A DNA stretch of 49,216 nucleotides from Gp6-AA45 sp035652075 (GTDB lineage Bacteria > Acidobacteriota > Vicinamibacteria > Vicinamibacterales > CAVVIG01), in NCBI GenBank assembly GCA_035652075.1, contig DASREL010000128.1, forward strand, positions 1 through 49,216, in the 5' to 3' direction. Both the position numbers and the translations under genes were made by a program. This document shows positions 1 through 6,567 of this stretch, one piece after another. Within the stretch, counting starts at the first letter, position 1. Every line of letters begins with the position of its first letter. The notes under the pieces were generated by a model that was given only the letters and a program-made list of their open reading frames with translations, ran no database searches and was not told where the DNA came from.

Positions 1-1020
1 GAACGTCTTGCCGCCGTCGATGGACTGCCAGAACGAGCTGTTCGACACGAGGATCTCGTCGGCGTTCGCCGGATTGACGGCGAGCCGGATGTAATACCCG
101 GCGCGGCCGATCAAGCCGCGCGACCAGTTCACGACGCGCCAGGTCGCGCCGGCGTCGTCCGATCGCCACACCGAGCCTTGATCCGCGGTTTGAATCAGCG
201 CGTAGACGCGATTCGAATCGCTCGGCGCGATCGCGATGTCGATCTTTCCGAGCGGCGGCTTCGGCAAGCCGCTCGCCTCGATCCGAGTCCACGTCGACCC
301 ACCATCCGTCGATTTGTAGAGGCCGCTTCCGGCCCCGCCGCTCAGCTCGGCCCACGGATGCATTTCAACCTGCCACGTGCCGGCGATCAGCGTGCGCGGA
401 TTCTTCGCGTCCATCGACAAGCCCGAACAGCCGGTGTTCTCGTCGACGAAGAGCACGCGGTCCCAGTGTTGACCGCCGTCGGTCGTCTTGAACACGCCAC
501 GCTCTTGCTGCTTCCCGGTGATACGTCCGATCGCGCACGCGTAGACGATGTTCGGGTCCGTTGGATGAACGATGATGCGGCCGATGCGGCCGGTGTCGTC
601 GAGGCCGGAGTGCGTCCACGTGCGACCGGCGTCGGTCGACTTGTAGATGCCGTCGCCGATTACGTCGCTGTCGCGAATCGCCCACGCTTCGCCGGTCCCC
701 GCCCACACGACGTTGGCATCCGACGGTGCGACCGCCAGCGCGCCAATCGCGGCGACGGGCATCGAGTCGGACACGGGATTCCATCGAATGCCGCCGTCCG
801 TCGTCTTCCACACGCCGCCTGACGCCGCGCCCGCGTAATACGTGAAGGGATCGCCGGCAACACCCGCGACCGACGCGATCCGGTTGCCGACGACAGGGCC
901 GACGAACCGGAACGACAACGCTTCCTGCGGTCCGTTGCCGAAATTCCCGCGACGCTGCGCGATCAACGTCGCGCCCATCACGGCGATCACCGAAGCAGCG
1001 AGAATCTTCTTCATGTTCAT
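1..1020 (-). CDS. BNR-repeat / sortilin (VPS10)-like secreted beta-propeller protein, C-terminus cut by window edge
   Basis: The open frame runs from the window edge to a start at 1020, giving 340 residues of the N-terminal part. The protein opens with a short signal-like stretch (MKKILAASVIAVMGATLIAQ). It then shows repeated GGVWKTTDGG, GIYKSTDAGRTW, GVFKTTDGGQHW and GLYKSTDGGSTW blades, the S-x-D-x-G-x-T-W Asp-box signature of BNR/sialidase-like and VPS10 propellers. Related acidobacterial proteins are usually annotated as glycosyl hydrolases or sortilin-like proteins, but I see no catalytic residues, so the function is open. ATG 1020 overlaps the TGA of the upstream proline dehydrogenase by 4 nt (ATGA), which suggests translational coupling. 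An ATG at 1014 is an alternative start. Confidence 0.85.
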   Translation of the reverse strand, partial: MNMKKILAASVIAVMGATLIAQRRGNFGNGPQEALSFRFVGPVVGNRIASVAGVAGDPFTYYAGAASGGVWKTTDGGIRWNPVSDSMPVAAIGALAVAPSDANVVWAGTGEAWAIRDSDVIGDGIYKSTDAGRTWTHSGLDDTGRIGRIIVHPTDPNIVYACAIGRITGKQQERGVFKTTDGGQHWDRVLFVDENTGCSGLSMDAKNPRTLIAGTWQVEMHPWAELSGGAGSGLYKSTDGGSTWTRIEASGLPKPPLGKIDIAIAPSDSNRVYALIQTADQGSVWRSDDAGATWRVVNWSRGLIGRAGYYIRLAVNPANADEILVSNSSFWQSIDGGKTF

Positions 1021-1946
1021 CCAAGAATATTTTTGACGACGAACCACACGTTCGCTGGGCGTTCCGCCAATCGTCGCATGTACCACGGGAACCAGTAATC
1101 ACCGTAGGCGATCAACACGCGCAACGGTTCGCCCGAGTGGACGAGACGCTGCTGCAAGCCGGTCTGGATTCCGTACAACATTGCGTACTCGTAGAACGAC
1201 TTCGGCACCTTGAACTGCCACGTGAACGTCTTCATGCGATCGGCGATGCGCGGATCGTGCGTGGCGATGTGCAGCAGCGTTCCGTACTTCTGCGCGTCGT
1301 CTTTCAGCATGCGCGTCGCAAGCTTGTAGTAGTTCTCGTCGACGTCGGCCTTCTTCGGAAATGCCACGTCCGCCGGCTCGAGATAGGCGCCTTTGACCAG
1401 CCGGATCGCGCAGCCGAGTGGCAGCAGCGTCTCGATGTCCTTTTCCGTCCGATACAGATACGCCTGAAGCGCGATGCCGACTCGCGGGCTCGTGGCGCGC
1501 GCGCGGCGAAACAGATCAATCGTCGGATCGACATACGGCGAGCTCTCCATGTCGATCCAGACGAAATTATCGCGCGTCTCCGCGCGTTCGATCAGCCGCG
1601 CCAGATTTTTGAAGCACATCTCCTTGTCGAGATCGAGTCCGAGCTGCGTCGGCTTCACCGAAATCTGCGCGCGCAATCCCGACGCCTGGACCTTGTCCAT
1701 CACCATCAGGTAATGCTGCGTGACCTCTTCGGCTTCCGCCGCGCTCGTCACGTTTTCGCCGAGCTTCGTGAAGATGGTGCCGACGCCGGCGGCTTGCTGT
1801 TTGGATGCCGCGCCCATTGCGTCTTCGAGGCGCTCGCCCGGCATGAACTTCGACACCGATCGCCGCACGAACGCGGTCTTCGTGGCGCGCTCGCGCAGCC
1901 ACGCGTTCGTCGACATCGCCAACAGCATTTTTCGCGCAATGCTCAC
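1017..1946 (-). CDS. Proline dehydrogenase (FAD-dependent, monofunctional)
   Basis: A 309-residue protein of the PRODH/PutA catalytic family, which oxidises proline to delta-1-pyrroline-5-carboxylate with FAD and passes electrons to the respiratory chain. Family landmarks are ISVKPTQLGLD, an acidic IDMESS strand, RLVKGAYLEP, and the C-terminal YGDYWFPWYMRRLAERPAN block that carries the substrate-binding arginines. The length fits a stand-alone barrel without the P5C dehydrogenase or DNA-binding parts of PutA. The start is GTG at 1946, overlapping the TGA of the upstream SDR gene by 4 nt, and the stop overlaps the BNR gene start. No P5C dehydrogenase gene is present in the window. Confidence 0.93.
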   Translation of the reverse strand: MSIARKMLLAMSTNAWLRERATKTAFVRRSVSKFMPGERLEDAMGAASKQQAAGVGTIFTKLGENVTSAAEAEEVTQHYLMVMDKVQASGLRAQISVKPTQLGLDLDKEMCFKNLARLIERAETRDNFVWIDMESSPYVDPTIDLFRRARATSPRVGIALQAYLYRTEKDIETLLPLGCAIRLVKGAYLEPADVAFPKKADVDENYYKLATRMLKDDAQKYGTLLHIATHDPRIADRMKTFTWQFKVPKSFYEYAMLYGIQTGLQQRLVHSGEPLRVLIAYGDYWFPWYMRRLAERPANVWFVVKNILG

Positions 1947-2734
1947 AAGACGCCTTTAATCAATCCGCCATCGACCTGGATCGCCGCACCCGTGATGTAC
2001 GAGGCGGCGTCGGAGAGCAGGAACGCGCCCATGCGCCCGAATTCGGCGGGATCGCCGTAGCGGCCGAGCGGTACGGTCGCCGCAGCACGCGCGGCATGTT
2101 CCTCGACGGTGACCCCTTCGCGCTTCGCGCTGACTTCGTCGAGGTGACGCAGCCGGTCCGTCGCGATGCGGCCTGGGATCAGGTTGTTGACGCGGATATG
2201 TTTCGACGCCAGTTCGAGCGACAGCGTCTTGACCAGCGCGTTGACGCCGGCACGCAGCACGTTGGACAGCGCGAGGTGTGCGATGGGTTCCTTCACCGAC
2301 GAAGACGTGCCGACGAGGATCGCGCCGCCGCCGCGCCGCTCCATCGACGGCACCGTGAGGCGCACGGTACGGACGACGCTCATCAACAGAAGATCGAAGG
2401 CCGCTTGCCAGCCTGCATCATCGAAGGACATGGCTGCGCCGGCCGGCGGTCCGCCGGTGTTGCAGAACACGCAGTCGACACCGCCGAATTCGGCGAGCGT
2501 GGCGGCGTGCCACTGCTCGATCGCGTCGGCGCGGCTCAAGTCGGCGGGTACCGCGAGAGCCCGCGATCCCGTTTCGCGCCGAATCGTGTCCGCCGCTGCT
2601 TGGATCGCCGCGGCGTCGCGCGACGCAATCGCCACGAACGCACCTTCGGCGGCAAGCGCGCGCGCCACGGCGAAGCCCAGCCCTTTGCTGGCGCCGCCGA
2701 CCATTGCTACTTTCCCTGTGAGTCGCAAATCCAC
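1943..2734 (-). CDS. SDR-family oxidoreductase, atypical active site (beta-ketoacyl reductase-like)
   Basis: A Rossmann-fold short-chain dehydrogenase of 263 residues, starting at GTG 2734 (VDLRLTGKVAMVGG). The frame stays open to 2806, but the extra 24 residues would run into the divergent AI-2E gene, and SDRs normally begin right before the first strand. The dinucleotide motif is GGASKGLG and the NTGG and N-x-x-x-PG-x-I-x-T-x-R motifs are present. The usual Tyr-x-x-x-Lys pair is not: the segment reads LSNVLRAGVNALVKT where YSASKAAVNAL is expected. This resembles the BKR-like SDR subgroup known for imperfect catalytic residues. The substrate cannot be read. First gene of an operon with proline dehydrogenase and a BNR protein. 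Confidence 0.85.
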   Translation of the reverse strand: MDLRLTGKVAMVGGASKGLGFAVARALAAEGAFVAIASRDAAAIQAAADTIRRETGSRALAVPADLSRADAIEQWHAATLAEFGGVDCVFCNTGGPPAGAAMSFDDAGWQAAFDLLLMSVVRTVRLTVPSMERRGGGAILVGTSSSVKEPIAHLALSNVLRAGVNALVKTLSLELASKHIRVNNLIPGRIATDRLRHLDEVSAKREGVTVEEHAARAAATVPLGRYGDPAEFGRMGAFLLSDAASYITGAAIQVDGGLIKGVL

Positions 2735-2742
2735 AAACGTCG

Positions 2743-2748
2743 ATGGTA
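2743..2748 (-). promoter_or_regulatory. Candidate -10 element (TACCAT) for the SDR operon
   Basis: TACCAT on the minus strand ends 9 nt before GTG 2734 and no Shine-Dalgarno sequence lies between. The spacing matches other near-leaderless starts in this window and supports choosing GTG 2734. No convincing -35 is visible. Confidence 0.35.
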
Positions 2749-2774
2749 CACGAATTGAAGATGCCAGCTGATGC

Positions 2775-3854
2775 GTGACGATTCGGACCGCAGCCATCGT
2801 AGTCATCGCCGCGACCGCGAGCGTTTACCTCTTGCACGTGGGCGCGATGCTGTTCGTTCCCGCGCTGCTGAGCGTGCTGCTCGCATATGCGCTCGAGCCG
2901 GCGGTCGAGCTCCTGATGCGTGCCCGGCTGCCTCGGATTCTCGCCGTCGCCGTCACCTTTTCTGTCATCGCCGTGATGCTGGGCACAGTCGCACGCAGGA
3001 CCGTTGTCGAATTCAACGCGTTTGTATCGGATCTCCCGAGCGCTGTCCGGAACGTGCAGCAGACAGTCGCGCAGGCGCACTCGTCCACCGGACCGACCGT
3101 CTTCGAGCGATTGCAGCGCGCAGGCACTGAAATCGAGCAGACCGCCGGACAACCACCGCCGCCGCCGGACGAGGGCGTCGTTCGGGTCGCACCCGTCGCG
3201 CATCGGTTCGATGTTCGTGCGTATGCGTTCGACGCGGGCGTCGCGACGGTCGCCGCGAGCGGCAAGCTGCTTGGCGTGTCATTCCTGACGTTCCTGCTGC
3301 TCTGCACCGGCGACCTGTTCAAGCAGAAGCTGATCACACTCGGTGGCGACACGTTCGCGCGGCGCAAGCTGACAGCAGAAGTGATCCGCGCGATCGATCG
3401 TCAGATCCAGCGATACTTGGTGGCGCGATTGGCGATCAGCGCGATCGTCGCCGCGGCGACCGGTGTCGCGCTCGCGTTCGTCGGCGTACATCACGCGGTC
3501 GTCTGGGGCATTGTCGCCGGCGTATTGAATGTCCTGCCGTTTGTCGGGCCGTCGGTCGCCGTCGCGTTAATCTCCGGCGCGGCGTTTCTGCAGTTTCACG
3601 CGCTGACGCCGACGGTCATCGCGTGGACGGCGGCCACGGCGGTCGCCGTCCTCGAGGGCAATCTCATTACGCCGTGGCTGACGAGCCGCGCGGGCGAGAT
3701 CAACACGGTCGCGGTGTTCGCGTCCGTGTTGTTCTGGGGGTGGATGTGGGACATGTGGGGCCTGCTGCTCGCCATCCCGATCATGGTGGCGATCAAGGCC
3801 GCCTCGGATCACATCGAGCCGCTTCAGCCGGTCAGCGAGCTGCTCGGCCGCTGA
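2775..3854 (+). CDS. AI-2E family transporter (PerM/YdiK-type membrane permease)
   Basis: A 359-residue inner-membrane protein with the AI-2E/PerM layout: two or three N-terminal transmembrane segments (MLFVPALLSVLLAYALEP), a long soluble insert around residues 80-165 containing a Pro-rich patch (GQPPPPPDEG), then about five helices. The C-terminal core has the family hallmarks: a PFVGP-type motif (NVLPFVGPSVAV), EGNLITPWLTSR and WGLLLAIPIMVAIKAA. The start is GTG 2775; no ATG is in frame nearby. The family name comes from one autoinducer-2 exporter, and members also include Na+/H+ antiporters, so the substrate is unknown. Divergent from the SDR operon; its 3' end overlaps the convergent DUF5996 gene by about 31 bp. 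Confidence 0.9.
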   Translation: MTIRTAAIVVIAATASVYLLHVGAMLFVPALLSVLLAYALEPAVELLMRARLPRILAVAVTFSVIAVMLGTVARRTVVEFNAFVSDLPSAVRNVQQTVAQAHSSTGPTVFERLQRAGTEIEQTAGQPPPPPDEGVVRVAPVAHRFDVRAYAFDAGVATVAASGKLLGVSFLTFLLLCTGDLFKQKLITLGGDTFARRKLTAEVIRAIDRQIQRYLVARLAISAIVAAATGVALAFVGVHHAVVWGIVAGVLNVLPFVGPSVAVALISGAAFLQFHALTPTVIAWTAATAVAVLEGNLITPWLTSRAGEINTVAVFASVLFWGWMWDMWGLLLAIPIMVAIKAASDHIEPLQPVSELLGR

Positions 3855-4738
3855 CGTTCGAGCGTCGCGCGATCCCACCGCGCGAGCGTCGCCGCGGCGT
3901 CGTACGTGCTCGCAACGAACTGCCGGATCGCCTCGTCTGGTGACGCGGCCGTTCGCACTGCCTCGTACGGCAGGATGAACTCGCCGAAGTCGCGATGGTA
4001 GTACGCGGCATCGGGTCGAATCCGCGCCTCTTTCAGACCTGGCGGTTCCGGAGCCGCATAGGCGTAGAACGCCGGCTCGAGCACGAATCCGCTCCCGGGC
4101 CAGAAGCCGTGGCTGATGACTTCGTGCGAGTACGCCTCCTGCATGAAGTACGGACCGTCGCGCGGAGGCGCGGGCCGGCCCGAGAACTTCGTCAGCGCGA
4201 GATCCATCGCGCCCCAGAAGAAGTTCAGCGGGCTGCATTTGCCGACGAAGTTGCAGCGCGTCGGCCCGAGGACGCGCCCAACCTGCACCAGAATGCGCCA
4301 GAACCGGTTCGCGTATTCGGGATCGTACGAGTGGTGCTGCGTGTCGAGTTCGAAGCGGATTGGATCGGGAACTTCCACAGGCATCGGCCAGATTTTGACC
4401 GGCAGCGCCAAGTCGCGGAGCGCCTGCATGACATCACGGTGAAATTCCGCAACCGACATCGGCCGCAGCGCCATCGTCCACCGCTGCCCGTCGGAGACTT
4501 CGATGATCAACCGGTGCGCGAGAAAATCGAACTCGATGGCGAACGTGCGATCGCCGTGCGACAGGAGCGGCGTCGAGAGACCGCGTGGCGTCAGGTGCAT
4601 TGCGATCGCCCAGGAGTGATTCACGGGCGGCGCGAGCGCCAGCGTCACTTTGCCGGCGATCTGCATCCACATATGGAGCGTGGCGTATGTGTCTCGCCAC
4701 GCGTCGTACGGCAGGGGCGGCCAGCGATCCTCGGTCAT
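3824..4738 (-). CDS. DUF5996 family protein
   Basis: A 304-residue soluble protein from ATG 4738 (MTEDRWPPLPYDAWRDTYATLHMW), which is the usual opening of the DUF5996 family. A Trp/His/Asp-rich core follows (LALAPPVNHSWAIAMHLTPRG, FDFLAHRLIIEVSDG, FHRDVMQALRDL, YSHEVISHGFWPGSG). No enzymatic motif with an agreed function is known to me, so none is assigned. The frame remains open for about 98 codons upstream of 4738, but that stretch lies over the divergent zinc-finger gene and is not conserved-looking. The 3' end overlaps the AI-2E gene by about 31 bp. Its start is only 12 bp from that of the UBP-type zinc finger operon, so the two may share a regulatory region. Confidence 0.85.
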   Translation of the reverse strand: MTEDRWPPLPYDAWRDTYATLHMWMQIAGKVTLALAPPVNHSWAIAMHLTPRGLSTPLLSHGDRTFAIEFDFLAHRLIIEVSDGQRWTMALRPMSVAEFHRDVMQALRDLALPVKIWPMPVEVPDPIRFELDTQHHSYDPEYANRFWRILVQVGRVLGPTRCNFVGKCSPLNFFWGAMDLALTKFSGRPAPPRDGPYFMQEAYSHEVISHGFWPGSGFVLEPAFYAYAAPEPPGLKEARIRPDAAYYHRDFGEFILPYEAVRTAASPDEAIRQFVASTYDAAATLARWDRATLERQRPSSSLTG

Positions 4739-4750
4739 AATTGGAGGGCC

Positions 4751-5017
4751 ATGGAAGCTACATGCTCGCACATCGCGGCCATTGAAGATGTCAAAACGGC
4801 CAAGGCGCGTGAATGCGAAGAATGCGTCAAGATCGGCGCCGAATGGGTGCATTTGCGGACCTGTCAGTCCTGCGGACGGACGCTCTGCTGCGACTCGTCG
4901 CCGAATCAGCACGCCAGCAAACACGCGCGGGCGACCCATCATCCGGTGATTGCCTCGGCCGAACGGGGCGAACGCTGGCTCTACTGCTACCCCGACGACG
5001 CGTTTGCGGAATACTGA
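4751..5017 (+). CDS. UBP-type zinc finger domain protein
   Basis: An 88-residue single-domain protein with an almost complete set of ZnF-UBP zinc ligands: C5, H7, C22 and C25 (ECEEC), C38 and C41 (CQSCG), C46/C47, H54, H58 and H64 (HASKH...THHPV). Aromatic residues occupy W32, W76, Y78 and Y80. In eukaryotic deubiquitinases and HDAC6 this fold binds the free C-terminal Gly-Gly of ubiquitin; in bacteria its ligand is unknown to me. ATG 4751 is preceded by a good Shine-Dalgarno sequence (TTGGAGGG). It leads an operon with a BNR propeller gene and a MoaD/ThiS-like gene whose product ends in Gly-Gly, which gives the finger a plausible local partner. Confidence 0.88.
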   Translation: MEATCSHIAAIEDVKTAKARECEECVKIGAEWVHLRTCQSCGRTLCCDSSPNQHASKHARATHHPVIASAERGERWLYCYPDDAFAEY

Positions 5018-5085
5018 AACTGCCAACTGCACCTGATGTCGATTTCAGCCTTCCCTGTTCGTCTAACCCGCGGAGGAGTGCTGCG

Positions 5086-6201
5086 ATGAGTGGTGTACGT
5101 GTGCTCGTGGGAACGAAGAAAGGCGCGTTCATCCTGACGTCCGACGGCAAACGCGACACGTGGGACGTCGCGGGACCGCATTTCGGCGGCTGGGAGATGT
5201 ATCACCTGAAAGGATCGCCGGTCGATCCGAATCGGATCTACGCGTCGCAGTCGAGCGGCTGGTTCGGCCAGACAATGCAGCGGTCGAGCGACGGCGGCAA
5301 GACGTGGGAAGTCATCGGGAACAAGTTCGTGTACGACGGCCCGACGGGGACGCATCAGTGGTACGACGGTACGCCACATCCGTGGGAGTTCAAACGGGTG
5401 TGGCATCTCGAGCCGTCACTCACCGATCCGGACACGGTGTACGCCGGTGTCGAGGACGCAGCGATTTTCAAAAGCACGGACGGCGGCCGGACCTGGAGCG
5501 AATTGCCCGGCTTGCGCAACAGCGAGACCGGATCCAAATGGCAGCCGGGCGCCGGCGGATTGTGTCTGCACACGATCCTGCTCGATCCAGACAATCACGA
5601 TCGGATGTTCATCGCGATTTCCGCGGCGGGCGCATTTCGCACCGCTGATGGCGGCAAGAGCTGGAAGCCGATCACCAAGGGGCTGTACTCGAAGTACCTG
5701 CCGAATCCGACCGCCGAAGTCGGTCACTGCGTCCACCGCATCGCCCAGCATCGGTCGCGTCCAAACACGCTGTTCATGCAGAAGCACTGGGACGTCATGC
5801 GAACGGACAACGCGGGCGACGAATGGACGAAGATCAGCGGCAACCTGCCGACCGATTTCGGCTTCGTCATCGACGTCAACACCAACGAGCCTGACACGAT
5901 CTATGTCGTGCCAATCAAAAGCGACTCGGAACATTTCCCGCCAGAGGGTGCGCTGCGCGTTTATCGCAGCAAGAGCGGCGGCCACGAGTGGGAGCCGATG
6001 ACGAAAGGGCTGCCGCAGAAGGACTGCTACGTCAACGTCCTGCGCGATGCGATGGCGGTCGATGGGCTCGACAAGTGCGGCGTCTACTTCGGCACGACCG
6101 GCGGTCAGGTGTACGCATCACCCGACGGCGGCGATACGTGGAAGGCGATCGTGCACGATCTGCCAGCCGTGTTGTCGGTGGAGGTTCAGACGCTGCGATG
6201 A
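5086..6201 (+). CDS. WD40/YVTN/BNR-like repeat protein (cytoplasmic beta-propeller)
   Basis: A 371-residue protein from ATG 5086 with a clear GGAGG ribosome-binding site about 9 nt upstream. It starts directly with VRVLVGTKKGAFILTSDGKRDTW and has no signal peptide, unlike most BNR proteins in this window. Asp-box blades repeat through the chain: SSDGGKTWEV, STDGGRTWSEL, TADGGKSWKPI, TDNAGDEWTKI, SKSGGHEWEPM and SPDGGDTWKAI. A conserved-looking GGLCLHTILLDP and VGHCVHRIAQH pair suggests a specific subfamily rather than a generic sialidase. Its TGA overlaps the ATG of the MoaD-like gene by 4 nt, indicating coupled translation and perhaps a physical complex with the ubiquitin-fold product. Enzymatic activity is not evident. 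Confidence 0.88.
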   Translation: MSGVRVLVGTKKGAFILTSDGKRDTWDVAGPHFGGWEMYHLKGSPVDPNRIYASQSSGWFGQTMQRSSDGGKTWEVIGNKFVYDGPTGTHQWYDGTPHPWEFKRVWHLEPSLTDPDTVYAGVEDAAIFKSTDGGRTWSELPGLRNSETGSKWQPGAGGLCLHTILLDPDNHDRMFIAISAAGAFRTADGGKSWKPITKGLYSKYLPNPTAEVGHCVHRIAQHRSRPNTLFMQKHWDVMRTDNAGDEWTKISGNLPTDFGFVIDVNTNEPDTIYVVPIKSDSEHFPPEGALRVYRSKSGGHEWEPMTKGLPQKDCYVNVLRDAMAVDGLDKCGVYFGTTGGQVYASPDGGDTWKAIVHDLPAVLSVEVQTLR

Positions 6202-6497
6202 TGATTCGGGTCGAGCTTCCGCAGCATCTCCGGACGCTCGCGCGCGTTGGCGAGGAAGTGCACATCGAGGTGTCTGGGCAGGTCACGCAGCGAGCGGTCC
6301 TCGATGCGCTCGAAATGCAGTATCCGGCGCTGGAGGGGACGATTCGCGATCACGTCACCAAACAACGCCGGCCGTTCCTGCGGTTCTTCGCGTGCGAGCA
6401 GGATTTGTCCCACCAATCGCCCGACGAACCGTTGCCCGATGCGATCGCAACCGGCGCCGAGCCGTTCATTGTGCTGGGAGCGATTGCTGGCGGGTGA
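6198..6497 (+). CDS. MoaD/ThiS family ubiquitin-like sulfur-carrier-type protein ending in Gly-Gly
   Basis: A 99-residue protein with the beta-grasp pattern of MoaD/ThiS: IRVELPQHLRTLARVGEEVHIEVSG, a central helix (RAVLDALEMQYPALEGTIRD), and a C-terminal ATGAEPFIVLGAIAGG that ends exactly at Gly98-Gly99. This terminal Gly-Gly is the site that E1-like enzymes adenylylate and convert to thiocarboxylate, or conjugate to lysine, in known family members. ATG 6198 overlaps the stop of the BNR gene (ATGA); ATG 6201 is possible. No moaE, thiG or moeB/E1 gene is nearby, so it is not in an obvious molybdopterin or thiamine locus. A short palindromic repeat follows the stop. Confidence 0.88.
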   Translation: MMIRVELPQHLRTLARVGEEVHIEVSGQVTQRAVLDALEMQYPALEGTIRDHVTKQRRPFLRFFACEQDLSHQSPDEPLPDAIATGAEPFIVLGAIAGG

Positions 6498-6500
6498 AGA

Positions 6501-6567
6501 TGGCTGATGGCTCATGGCTGAAGGCTGATGGATGTACGTGCATCAGCCATGAGCCCTTAGCCCTTAA
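6501..6567. repeat. Heptad-unit imperfect palindrome (TGGCTGA family), copy 1, between convergent genes
   Basis: The stretch is built from 7-bp units (TGGCTGA, TGGCTCA, TGGCTGA, AGGCTGA) followed by a centre GGATGTAC and then inverted units (TCAGCCA, TGAGCCC, TTAGCCC, TTAACCA). It fills the gap between the MoaD-like gene and the convergent htrA gene and even supplies the htrA stop codon (AATGGTTAA). A second copy lies at 48244-48316, also between convergent genes. A bidirectional terminator or REP-like role is inferred. Confidence 0.75.

Noticed and set aside
2775..3854. Autoinducer-2 export as the function of the two AI-2E family genes
   Set aside because: The family name covers transporters of different substrates, and no quorum-sensing gene is nearby.
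4739..5032. 98-codon upstream extension of the DUF5996 frame
   Set aside because: It lies fully antisense to the UBP zinc finger gene, which has a strong ribosome-binding site and complete zinc ligands. DUF5996 proteins begin near ATG 4738.
4813..5085. 91-codon upstream extension of the BNR gene
   Set aside because: It overlaps the zinc finger gene in another frame. ATG 5086 has a GGAGG site and begins the conserved first strand.
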